A stretch of 6,523 nucleotides of DNA from Acidobacteriota bacterium (lineage in GTDB: Bacteria; Acidobacteriota; Blastocatellia; Pyrinomonadales; Pyrinomonadaceae). Below, in pieces: positions 1 through 6,113 of this stretch. The translations under genes were made by a program, and so were the position numbers. The stretch covers positions 1-6,523 of the forward strand of contig QHXL01000132.1 of the NCBI GenBank assembly GCA_003222935.1, given 5' to 3'. Every line of letters starts with the position of its first letter. The stretch's first letter is position 1. Under the pieces are notes generated by a model. The model was given only the letters and a program-made list of their open reading frames with translations. It searched no databases and was not told the DNA's origin.

Positions 1-23
1 AATCAATCCATGTTCCGATCCTC

Positions 24-44
24 AAACTTCAGGAATGAAGATTT
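24..44 (-). terminator. Weak candidate terminator after the acyl-CoA ligase gene
   Basis: CTTCA (27-31) and TGAAG (36-40) form a 5-bp stem with a 4-nt loop, 9 nt after the ligase stop. Flanking AAA/TTT could extend it with one bulged A. The stem is short and AT-leaning and only three Ts follow, so this is a tentative end of the operon. Confidence 0.22.
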
Positions 45-48
45 GGGA

Positions 49-1911
49 TCATTCCTCGTAAATACTATCGATCAACTCTCGAAACTTTTCATCAACAACT
101 CTGCGCTTTACTTTCAACGTCGGGGTCAACTCACCACTCTCAATCGTGAACTCGTCTTCCAGTAAGGCGATCCGTTTGATCTTTTCATACTTCGCCAGGT
201 CCGGAGTGAGCGTCTCAACCTGCCGTTCGAAAAGATCGATAATTCGAGGGTGCTTACACATCTCTGTGTGACTGGTTACGGGAAGTCCTTTCAGCCGGGC
301 ATACGACTCGACCTGTTCCCACGCGGGAACGATCAAGGCGGCGGGAAACTTGCGGCCCGCGCCAATCAACACAACCTGACTGACAAAACGTGATCGCTTA
401 ACTGCCTGTTCAATCGGCTGCGGTGAAATGTATTTGCCACCCGACGTCTTAAACAACTCTTTCTTACGATCCGTGATGCGTAGGAACCCATCCTTGTCGA
501 TGGTTCCTATGTCGCCTGTCTTGAACCATCCGTCTTCCGTAAAGACCGCACGGGTTTCTTCAGGACGGTTGTAGTAACCACGCATTACATTTGGACCGCG
601 CGTCTCGATCTCGCCATCGGCAGCGATGCGAATCTCGACATTGGGAATTACCGTACCGACTGTACCGATGCGATTGTCGTCCAGCTTAGCCGTTGTAATC
701 ACGGGCGAGGTCTCAGTTAGACCATAGCCCTGGATTATTGGAATGCCGGCGCCGATGTAGATATAGCCAAGATCCTCGGGCAGTGCTGCTCCGCCCGAAA
801 GTAACAGGCGCATACGTCCACCGAACACCTCGCGCCACTTTGTGAAAACCAGCCTGGTGGCAACCGCATGTTTCAGTTTCAGAAACAGTGGAATCGGTCG
901 ATGCGCAAGCAACGCTGCTGCATACTCACGAGCTACATCGACTGACCATGCGAGAATGGCGGCGCTAAGCTTCCCACTCTCCGCCGCTCGCTCCCGAATG
1001 CGCGCGTAGATCTTTTCAAAAATTCGCGGCACGCCCACAAGAATCGTAGGCCTGACTTCGCGCAGGTTTGGACCAATTGTTAGCAGCGACTCCGCAAAGT
1101 AAGTCGCCATACCCTGGTGCAGGTACATGTACATCGCCTGGCGTTCGAAAACATGTGACAAGGGTAAAACGGAAAGCGCCACGTCCTGTTCATCAAATGC
1201 GAGATGGCCTGACGAGTCGACCAAATTCGTCACCAGGTTCGAGTGCGTGAGCATCACGCCTTTTGGCTCACCTGTTGTGCCCGATGTGTAGATGATCGTG
1301 GCCAGGTCTTCGGCGGTTGTCTGCGCTGAAAGTCGATCGACGAGTTCCGGTTGTTCACTTTCGAGTTGCGAGCCTCTAGCCTCGAGCTGTTCGAGAGTTA
1401 GGCCTACGCCTTGAGTGACACCGGTGGGTTCAAAGAAAACGACCTGACGAACTTCGGGACACTCTTTGAGGACTTCGGTCAATTCATCAAACTTTTCGCG
1501 GCTCGCCAGGACAAGTACACACGAGCCGGAGTCTTTCAAAATGTAGCGGACCTGTGGCGGAGTCAGCGTCGGGTAGATAGGAACATCAACGGCCCCCGCG
1601 AAAATGCAACCAGCATCAGTCAGCGTCCATTCCACGCGGCTTTCGGACAACAAGGCGACGCGATCACCATGACGTACACCCAGCGAATAGAGCCCGGCAG
1701 CTATTCGTCGCGCCCGGGCAAGTAACTCGTCGGACGAGACGGGGATCCATTGGCCATCACGTTTGTAGTTGAGTGTGTCAGGTCTCTTGTGTTCGCGCGC
1801 GACCCGCTTGAAAACATCCACGAGCGTTACCGGCTCATCAGGTTTGCAAACACGCACTGGTCTACTTGCGTGTGACTCGATGTTCTGAATGTTCTGAGCC
1901 GCCGTATTCAC
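49..1911 (-). CDS. fadD: Long-chain fatty acid--CoA ligase (AMP-forming, COG1022/FAA1-like)
   Basis: This enzyme activates fatty acids to acyl-CoA through an acyl-adenylate, using ATP and CoA, in the cytoplasm or at the inner face of the membrane. The 620-aa product is full length for the family and carries the adenylation-superfamily motifs in order: P-loop YTSGTTGEPKG (208-218), VPRIFEK (295-300 region, typical of long-chain ligases), YGLTET (396-401), TGD (465-467), the hinge block DRKKELFKTSGGKYISP (481-497) and the C-terminal ELTPTLKVKR stretch with the expected catalytic lysine near 600. No signal peptide or membrane segment is visible. The start is GTG, preceded by GGAG 10 nt upstream. 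It overlaps the stop of the upstream TetR gene as GTGA, so translation is probably coupled. Stop is TGA. Substrate chain length is inferred from the family and cannot be read from the sequence. The N-terminal 20 residues look non-conserved. Confidence 0.95.
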   Translation of the reverse strand: MNTAAQNIQNIESHASRPVRVCKPDEPVTLVDVFKRVAREHKRPDTLNYKRDGQWIPVSSDELLARARRIAAGLYSLGVRHGDRVALLSESRVEWTLTDAGCIFAGAVDVPIYPTLTPPQVRYILKDSGSCVLVLASREKFDELTEVLKECPEVRQVVFFEPTGVTQGVGLTLEQLEARGSQLESEQPELVDRLSAQTTAEDLATIIYTSGTTGEPKGVMLTHSNLVTNLVDSSGHLAFDEQDVALSVLPLSHVFERQAMYMYLHQGMATYFAESLLTIGPNLREVRPTILVGVPRIFEKIYARIRERAAESGKLSAAILAWSVDVAREYAAALLAHRPIPLFLKLKHAVATRLVFTKWREVFGGRMRLLLSGGAALPEDLGYIYIGAGIPIIQGYGLTETSPVITTAKLDDNRIGTVGTVIPNVEIRIAADGEIETRGPNVMRGYYNRPEETRAVFTEDGWFKTGDIGTIDKDGFLRITDRKKELFKTSGGKYISPQPIEQAVKRSRFVSQVVLIGAGRKFPAALIVPAWEQVESYARLKGLPVTSHTEMCKHPRIIDLFERQVETLTPDLAKYEKIKRIALLEDEFTIESGELTPTLKVKRRVVDEKFRELIDSIYEE

Positions 1912-2570
1912 GACGCGTTCACTCCATTGAGAAAAATATCAAGCACCTGATCGGCCATTGGCGGCAACTTGTAACGACGCTTCGAAAGAATCCAATTGGT
2001 CGCCATTTCGTCTAATGCGCCAAAGAGTATCTTGGAGACAACTTTTGCATTTAAGTCGGAACGAAACACTCCGGCCTGCTGACCCTCTTCGAATGTCGTG
2101 CGAATCAGCATGAGGTACTCAGCGAACCCGGCTGCCGAGAATTCCTCCATGAACTTTGTGGACCCGCGAAGCTCTACCTGGAAGACAACGGCGAGATCGC
2201 GATCTGCGCCAAGCCTCTCGAGGTGCAAGTGAGCGATCTGGCGCAACTTCTCGCGAGGGTCGGAAAGACTCTCGATTTTTTTCTTCCGGGCTTCGGCGAT
2301 CGCATCTTCAACACTGCGGTCAAAGATCGAGTGAAGGATCTCTTCTTTACTTTTAAAGTAGAGATAGACGGTGCCATCAGCGACCCCTGCTTCACGCGCA
2401 ATGTCAGCAACTTTGGAATTGAAGTATCCGTTGTGGGCAAAGACTGTAGTGGCGGCGCGCAGGATTGCCTCGCGTTTATCGCCAGGAGGTAGTCGAGCGG
2501 GGTTTATAGAACGAGCGGTAGGCAAATTCTTTTCGATAAGGCCCCTTTCAGTGAATGAATGAACGCTCAC
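1908..2570 (-). CDS. fadR: TetR-family fatty-acid regulator, FadR (YsiA)-like
   Basis: Predicted one-component repressor of fatty-acid degradation genes, released from DNA by long-chain acyl-CoA. The 220-aa product has an N-terminal TetR helix-turn-helix (about 33-79) with recognition region ADGTVYLYFKSKEEIL. From memory this nearly matches Bacillus subtilis FadR (ADGTIYLYFKNKEDIL). Similarity continues in the ligand domain, for example LAVVFQVELR and the LFGALDEMATNW block near 185-195. Its downstream partner is an acyl-CoA ligase with a 4-nt overlap, which parallels the ligase-fadR neighbourhood of Bacillus. The start is uncertain. The GTG at 2570 has no clear Shine-Dalgarno sequence, leaves about 30 residues before the TetR fold, and lies inside the predicted operator. 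A TTG at 2525 (205-aa product) would leave the operator in the leader, but its nearest purine-rich stretches (AAAAG; AGGGG 16 nt away) are also weak. Family assignment is strong; the inducer is inferred. Confidence 0.9.
   Translation of the reverse strand: MSVHSFTERGLIEKNLPTARSINPARLPPGDKREAILRAATTVFAHNGYFNSKVADIAREAGVADGTVYLYFKSKEEILHSIFDRSVEDAIAEARKKKIESLSDPREKLRQIAHLHLERLGADRDLAVVFQVELRGSTKFMEEFSAAGFAEYLMLIRTTFEEGQQAGVFRSDLNAKVVSKILFGALDEMATNWILSKRRYKLPPMADQVLDIFLNGVNAS
1922..1925 (-). promoter_or_regulatory. Ribosome binding site of the acyl-CoA ligase gene
   Basis: GGAG on the minus strand, 10 nt before the GTG start at 1911. It lies inside the last codons of the TetR gene and supports both the GTG start and translational coupling across the 4-nt overlap. 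Confidence 0.6.
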
Positions 2571-2573
2571 TCA
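2556..2573. promoter_or_regulatory. Candidate FadR/TetR operator
   Basis: The plus strand reads TGAATGAACGCTCACTCA, an 18-bp palindrome in which both half-sites fit TGARTGARC (14 of 18 positions symmetric; the other four are purine/pyrimidine transitions). It resembles the TGAATGA...TCATTCA operators known for Bacillus FadR, and the adjacent regulator keeps that family's recognition helix. An extra TGAA unit extends the left arm at 2552-2555. It covers the first codons of the regulator frame if the GTG start is used. A weak upstream pair on the minus strand (TTGCGG, 17 nt, TACGCT) would place the site at the transcription start, but that promoter match is poor. Function is inferred from position and symmetry. 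Confidence 0.65.
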
Positions 2574-2652
2574 GTCGAGCTAGAGCGTATGCCGTTGCCA
2601 AAATTTCCGCAAGACTTTTGGCGAAGGGATTACCCAACTCTTACACGGGAAC

Positions 2653-3585
2653 TCATTCGCTTCGCAGCAATTCGGCGTCGAGCCTGTCAGGCAGCGCCAA
2701 TCCTTTGAGGAGAAACTCTTGCGTGGGGTAAGGGATCTTGATACTCCGCGCGCGAAACAGACGAGCAATTCGATAATTGATGTCGCTGCGAATCTGCGCG
2801 TGCCGACGCGGCTGATTGGTCCACACCAGCAGCCGAAAATCCAACGAGTACTCGCCAAACTTCATGAACTGAACTCGCGGCGGTGGATCACTCAGAACAT
2901 TTGGTACGTCGCTAGCCGCTTCGAGCAACGTCTCGGTTACCAGGTCAATATCAGAATCATCCGCAACGCCAACAGGTATCGCAATACGTGCTCGCGGATC
3001 TCCGTAGGACCAGTTCACAACTCTTTGAGTAACGAGCTTTGAGTTGGGCACGATGATCGCGATCCGATCGTTGGTACTGACGATGGTTGTGCGCAAGTTG
3101 ATGCTCTGCACATCTCCTTCATCTTCACCAATCGTGATGCGATCACCTACGCGGATTGGCCGTTCAAAAAGAAGGATGAAGCCCGACGCAATGTCAGCCG
3201 CGAGATACTGCAAACCAAATCCGATACCAACTGAAAGCGCGGTAAAAACAACGGCAATTGAAGTCAGGTCGATAGCGAAGGCCTGCTTTAAGGCCAACAG
3301 CATTCCGATTGTCAGGAGCAGGTAATTGGCTAGCCGTGCGATCGTGTAGCGAAGGCTTGGATCGATATGGCGCTTCGCGGCAATTCGTCGTTCAATCAGA
3401 TTGCTCGTAGTGCGGGCGATGACGATCGTCGCAGCCATTACGACCAGACCGATCATGACACTGGAAGCGGAGACAGTGATGCGCCCAAACGTGAACGGTT
3501 GGGTTAGATAAGACCAGATGCGTTGCACGATTCCGACAGCATCTTGCAACAACCAGAAAAAGCCAATCGTAGGAAACCAGAGCAA
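2653..3585 (-). CDS. MscS-family small-conductance mechanosensitive channel
   Basis: Predicted inner-membrane channel that opens under membrane tension and releases solutes during hypo-osmotic shock. The 310-aa length and layout match the compact, three-helix MscS type: a short N-terminus, TM1 about 42-60, TM2 about 82-101, then the pore-lining TM3 about 108-140 with Gly/Ala-rich packing (SVGIGFGLQYLAADIASG). The junction ERPIRVGDRI (141-150) leads into the beta domain (to about 195) with the typical IVPNSKL motif, followed by the cytoplasmic alpha/beta domain ending at IPYPTQEF (284-291). The start is TTG, rare but well supported by GAGGTG 5 nt upstream and by the lack of a better in-frame start. 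The stop is 82 nt before the TetR gene on the same strand, so read-through into fadR-fadD is possible but unproven. A paralogue such as a YkuT or YnaI-like channel cannot be excluded, so no symbol is given. Confidence 0.93.
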   Translation of the reverse strand: MLWFPTIGFFWLLQDAVGIVQRIWSYLTQPFTFGRITVSASSVMIGLVVMAATIVIARTTSNLIERRIAAKRHIDPSLRYTIARLANYLLLTIGMLLALKQAFAIDLTSIAVVFTALSVGIGFGLQYLAADIASGFILLFERPIRVGDRITIGEDEGDVQSINLRTTIVSTNDRIAIIVPNSKLVTQRVVNWSYGDPRARIAIPVGVADDSDIDLVTETLLEAASDVPNVLSDPPPRVQFMKFGEYSLDFRLLVWTNQPRRHAQIRSDINYRIARLFRARSIKIPYPTQEFLLKGLALPDRLDAELLRSE

Positions 3586-3590
3586 GTTTT

Positions 3591-3596
3591 CACCTC
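3591..3596 (-). promoter_or_regulatory. Ribosome binding site that fixes the TTG start of the channel gene
   Basis: GAGGTG on the minus strand lies 5 nt before the TTG at 3585. It is the only strong Shine-Dalgarno sequence near the 5' end of the frame and is the reason for accepting the non-ATG start. Confidence 0.7.
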
Positions 3597-3604
3597 AAAC
3601 AACT

Positions 3605-3640
3605 AGCCGCCACGTGCGCCGAGGGACGCGCGAAGCGGCT
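3605..3640 (-). other. Possible stem-loop in the 5' leader of the channel gene
   Basis: AGCCGC (3605-3610) pairs with GCGGCT (3635-3640), and a nested GCGC/GCGC pair (3616-3619 with 3628-3631) closes the interior. It would sit in the leader about 20 nt from the channel gene's start and just downstream of an AT-rich TATACA stretch at 3646-3651 (minus strand), which could be a -10 element although no convincing -35 precedes it. No known RNA family is recognised. Confidence 0.25.
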
Positions 3641-3774
3641 GATAATGTATAGCGTATTCGTGTCGTCCTAATTCTTAGCGACTACCCGTCACAAAAGTGT
3701 TCGTTAATACATGAACCATGAAATTCGATGCGAATTGCAATGACTCGTTGCCTTACTAAATAAAGCCGCCACGC

Positions 3775-3869
3775 AAATCCCACCCACGGCAGTGGGTGGT
3801 TCGTTAAAGCCCAACCTCCAGAAGAGCGTCTAGCAGAATGATTAAATCCCACTCCCGTGGGTGGGATTT
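3775..3869. repeat. REP/BIME-like palindromic element
   Basis: The element is bounded by a perfect 13-bp inverted repeat: AAATCCCACCCAC (3775-3787) and GTGGGTGGGATTT (3857-3869). Each end also folds on its own. The left end has an 8-bp perfect stem CCACCCAC / GTGGGTGG with a GGCA loop (3780-3799). The right end has a 9-bp stem AAATCCCAC / GTGGGATTT (3844-3852 with 3861-3869). Two head-to-head related palindromes joined by about 45 nt of unrelated sequence is the layout of bacterial interspersed mosaic elements, which are mobilised in trans by REP-associated tyrosine transposases. No transposase is present here. There is no T-run after either stem and it lies between divergent genes, so a terminator role is unlikely. 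Confidence 0.65.
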
Positions 3870-4092
3870 CGAATGTGCAAAGGGCCGTAGTCATTCCAAA
3901 AATTTAGAGACCGGAGACCACTTTGATCAACCTCACAGCATCACAGTTTCCGTCAGTTGATTCTCGCGCGGTCTCCCCCGCCTGCAAGTTAGCATTACAA
4001 ACTGAGACGTCTTTCTTCTCAGCAATCTGAAACCAAAAAGACGCGTTAACAGCAGCGGCTTCGCTCCTCGCCGTGCAGATGAAGGTGTGTCT

Positions 4093-4118
4093 GTAGACTT
4101 TTGTTGCCAAAGGTCTAC
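4093..4118 (+). promoter_or_regulatory. Stem-loop in the leader of the exported-protein operon
   Basis: GTAGACTTTT (4093-4102) pairs with AAAGGTCTAC (4109-4118) as a 10-bp stem with one G-U wobble and a 6-nt loop, ending 54 nt before the ATG. GTCT at 4089-4092 offers an alternative partner for AGAC, so two conformations are conceivable. It could be an RNA leader structure or a DNA operator; nothing identifies which. Confidence 0.35.
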
Positions 4119-4163
4119 GTGAACCGGGGGTCCAACTTCTGCGCTCAGCGCGTGTCTTTGATT

Positions 4164-4168
4164 GGAGG
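4164..4168 (+). promoter_or_regulatory. Ribosome binding site that fixes the start at 4173
   Basis: GGAGG ends 4 nt before the ATG at 4173, and this selects that ATG over the in-frame ATG-less extension and the upstream TTG at 4101. GTGTC (4152-4156) can pair with GACAC (4168-4172), placing most of the GGAGG in the loop and the stem directly against the start codon. Confidence 0.75.
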
Positions 4169-4172
4169 ACAC

Positions 4173-6113
4173 ATGAAATCGATCCGCAGACTCGCCTCTC
4201 ATTTAATTGATGTTCGGCGAGCACCAAAACTCTTCCTGCTAATTCTCTGCGCTACTCCGCTTTGTCTAGCGCAATCCAACGTTCCTACCAGTGTTCCTGG
4301 CGGCGATGGCTGGGTTGTCCTTCCCGTTGACGAATACCGCGCACTTCGTCGCACCGCATTTCCTGCCGAGCTCGATCCCTCACCACCACCAGTTGAAGCA
4401 ACTCTCACGCGGATTGATTACGAACTCAAAGTCGAAGGCGAAATCGCAACCGGCGAAGCGCGCCTTACTGTCGACGTAATAAAAAATGGCTGGGTCAGCG
4501 TCGCTATACCTGATGGTCTAATGGTCCGCGAAGCTCGTCTTGATGGTCAACCAGTAACGCTTGTCGCTCGCCCGACAGAAAAAGGCCCCGGAGGCGCGGA
4601 TCTACTTCTCTCGAAACCAGGGCGTGCCGTACTTACTCTCAAGATCGTAGCTCCAATTACAACCGTGGCCGGCACAGAGATACTGCGATTGCCGATCAGC
4701 AACTCTGCCGTTTCGCGGGCTGCGATTCAGCTGTCTCGCCAGGACGTGGATGTTCGGGTCACAGGCGGACTCTTACTCGATCACTCCGATTCAGCAGCTG
4801 GCAGTCGCTGGGTCGCAAACGGTCAGGGTAACGACTCGCTGACATTCGGTTGGCGACGTCGAATTGACGATCAACGAGTAAATCAAACACTCAGAATGCG
4901 AGGTTCTTTATCTCAACTCGTAGCGTTGGGTGAAGACTCAACTCAAGTCAACGCAGAGATTCAGATCGAAGTGCTGCAAGGCCTGGCCCAGGATGTTCGC
5001 ATTCAACTGCCTGAACAATTCACAGTCAACCAGGTTTCCGGCGCCATGGTCACCGATTGGGAAGCCAGGCCCCGCGAACTCATCGTCACATTCATCGAAC
5101 CCATTCAACAGACCACGCGCTTCACCGTGAACGGAGAAGTTCGTTTGCCCCGCACAGGCAAACTGGACGTTCCGCTACTGCGCCTGAGTGCAGTAGAACG
5201 CGAAACCGGCGGCGTCGCCGTTGAAGTACTCGGTGCAGGTGAAATCAAAGAGCGACAAGCAAGCGGACTGGATGAAGCCGAAGCTGCCGAATTGGGCCAG
5301 CTTATTGCGAGTCGACAATCTCCTTCTCTCATAGCCTTCCGACTTCAACCTTCTGCCGGTACAGGAACATCTCCCCGTTCTCTCTCCGTTAATGTTGCTC
5401 GCTACACCCCGCAAGCAGTGCTAACCGCGAACATCGAAGAAGCAAACTACAACGCGCTTGTCACCGCCGACGGAAAAGTTCTCGTGCAAACGCGCTTCGC
5501 AGTTCGCAACAATCAAAGAAATTTCCTGAAATTGAACTTGCCGGCAAACGCTGTTTTGTGGAGCGCATCCGTCGCGGGTCGACCGGTACGGCCCGGACGC
5601 GCGCCTGACGGCTCCCTTCTATTACCTCTGGAAAAGATGCCTTCGGGAGAGGACGCGGCCGCGTTTGTCGTAGAAGTTTCATACTTCGATCATGCTCCGC
5701 AATGGGCCGACCGGGGCCGAATGCAACTTGCGTTCGTTTCCGTCGACCTGCCGATCTCGAAGTCACACTTGCTACTACATCATTCACCGCTATTCCGTTT
5801 GACCACGCCGGCAGGAATCTCCAGCGGCTTCCGCATTGCGCCGTATGAAGCGCCCGGGTCGGAAGCATTACGCGGGATCACAAACTCCTCAACGCCGAGC
5901 AGCTCTGGTCAGCCGCCCGAAGCGGTATCGGAGTTCACTCAGAAACTCATGTCACAACCAAAGCGCGGAGCAAAACCGATTCGCAACCTGCCGCTGCGAG
6001 TTGTCTTTCCGCATTTTGGTCCATCGATCTTCATGATTTCAGAGTTGACGAGCGAGAACCAGACACCGGTAGTGGATCTGGACTTCCAACGAGGAAAACG
6101 AGGTGTGAAATGA
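4173..6113 (+). CDS. Exported beta-rich protein of unknown function
   Basis: I do not recognise a named family. The product from the ATG at 4173 is 646 aa; a longer frame opens with TTG at 4101 but lacks a ribosome site and would bury the signal peptide. Residues 1-33 form a signal peptide with a long basic n-region, a hydrophobic core (KLFLLILCATPL, 19-30) and a likely signal peptidase I cut after CLA (33). No lipobox cysteine is in place. The rest is alternating hydrophobic, beta-sandwich-like sequence without cysteines after the signal peptide and without a further membrane segment. Diverged repeats are visible at about 80-131, 241-310 and 424-488 (strand, then an LP/IP turn, then a G-x-PV or G-x-MV element). 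The C-terminus has VVFPHFGPSIFMISELT (610-626) and ends basic. It overlaps the next gene by ATGA, and the N-termini of the two are homologous. Periplasmic or surface location is inferred. Confidence 0.88.
   Translation: MKSIRRLASHLIDVRRAPKLFLLILCATPLCLAQSNVPTSVPGGDGWVVLPVDEYRALRRTAFPAELDPSPPPVEATLTRIDYELKVEGEIATGEARLTVDVIKNGWVSVAIPDGLMVREARLDGQPVTLVARPTEKGPGGADLLLSKPGRAVLTLKIVAPITTVAGTEILRLPISNSAVSRAAIQLSRQDVDVRVTGGLLLDHSDSAAGSRWVANGQGNDSLTFGWRRRIDDQRVNQTLRMRGSLSQLVALGEDSTQVNAEIQIEVLQGLAQDVRIQLPEQFTVNQVSGAMVTDWEARPRELIVTFIEPIQQTTRFTVNGEVRLPRTGKLDVPLLRLSAVERETGGVAVEVLGAGEIKERQASGLDEAEAAELGQLIASRQSPSLIAFRLQPSAGTGTSPRSLSVNVARYTPQAVLTANIEEANYNALVTADGKVLVQTRFAVRNNQRNFLKLNLPANAVLWSASVAGRPVRPGRAPDGSLLLPLEKMPSGEDAAAFVVEVSYFDHAPQWADRGRMQLAFVSVDLPISKSHLLLHHSPLFRLTTPAGISSGFRIAPYEAPGSEALRGITNSSTPSSSGQPPEAVSEFTQKLMSQPKRGAKPIRNLPLRVVFPHFGPSIFMISELTSENQTPVVDLDFQRGKRGVK
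6100..6103 (+). promoter_or_regulatory. Ribosome binding site of the second exported-protein gene
   Basis: GAGG lies 6 nt before the ATG at 6110, inside the final codons of the preceding gene. It supports the 4-nt ATGA overlap as a genuine translational junction. Confidence 0.65.

Larger units (their letters stand above)
3586..4172. other. Divergent intergenic region without a credible gene
   Basis: A 587-nt gap between the leftward channel gene and the rightward exported-protein gene. It contains a REP-like palindromic element (3775-3869), a possible leader hairpin on each side, and an isolated 7-bp inverted pair GGAGACC (3913-3919) / GGTCTCC (3970-3976). Short open frames exist on the minus strand (3682-3894, 3904-4227) but none has a convincing ribosome site or recognisable protein features. 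No tRNA cloverleaf, riboswitch or strong sigma70 promoter was found. Both promoters for the flanking genes must lie here. Confidence 0.6.

Noticed and set aside
3..23. GAGG followed after 8 nt by ATG on the minus strand, suggesting a next gene
   Set aside because: The frame is ATG GAT TGA and stops after two codons.
1411..1725. 104-aa plus-strand frame within the acyl-CoA ligase gene
   Set aside because: Antisense shadow of a conserved enzyme gene; the translation has no domain features.
2580..2858. 92-aa minus-strand frame overlapping the end of the channel gene and reaching toward the regulator
   Set aside because: It is in another frame over the conserved C-terminal part of the channel and shows no protein-family features. 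A frameshift was considered, but the channel already ends at the normal family length.
3844..3869. Hairpin as a Rho-independent terminator
   Set aside because: There is no T-run on either strand, and the flanking genes are divergent, so no transcript needs to end here. The link to the second palindrome fits a REP element better.
3682..3894. 70-aa minus-strand open frame in the intergenic region
   Set aside because: It reads straight through the palindromic repeat (PTGVGF comes from the repeat itself) and has no ribosome site or protein-like composition. It is a typical repeat-derived artefact.
3913..3976. Inverted pair GGAGACC / GGTCTCC
   Set aside because: Seven bp with a 50-nt spacer is expected by chance at this length, and it borders no recognisable element.
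3904..4227. Overlapping minus-strand open frames of 107 and 89 aa
   Set aside because: They run antisense over the leader, ribosome site and signal peptide of the well-supported plus-strand gene, with no recognisable features and no good ribosome site.
4173..4275. Tat signal (RR) or lipoprotein signal in the 646-aa protein
   Set aside because: The RRAPKLF stretch lacks the SRRxFLK pattern, and neither signal-peptide cysteine is preceded by a lipobox, so ordinary Sec export is the better reading.
5461..5868. 135-aa minus-strand frame within the exported-protein gene
   Set aside because: Antisense shadow; Arg/Pro-rich random-looking translation and no ribosome site.
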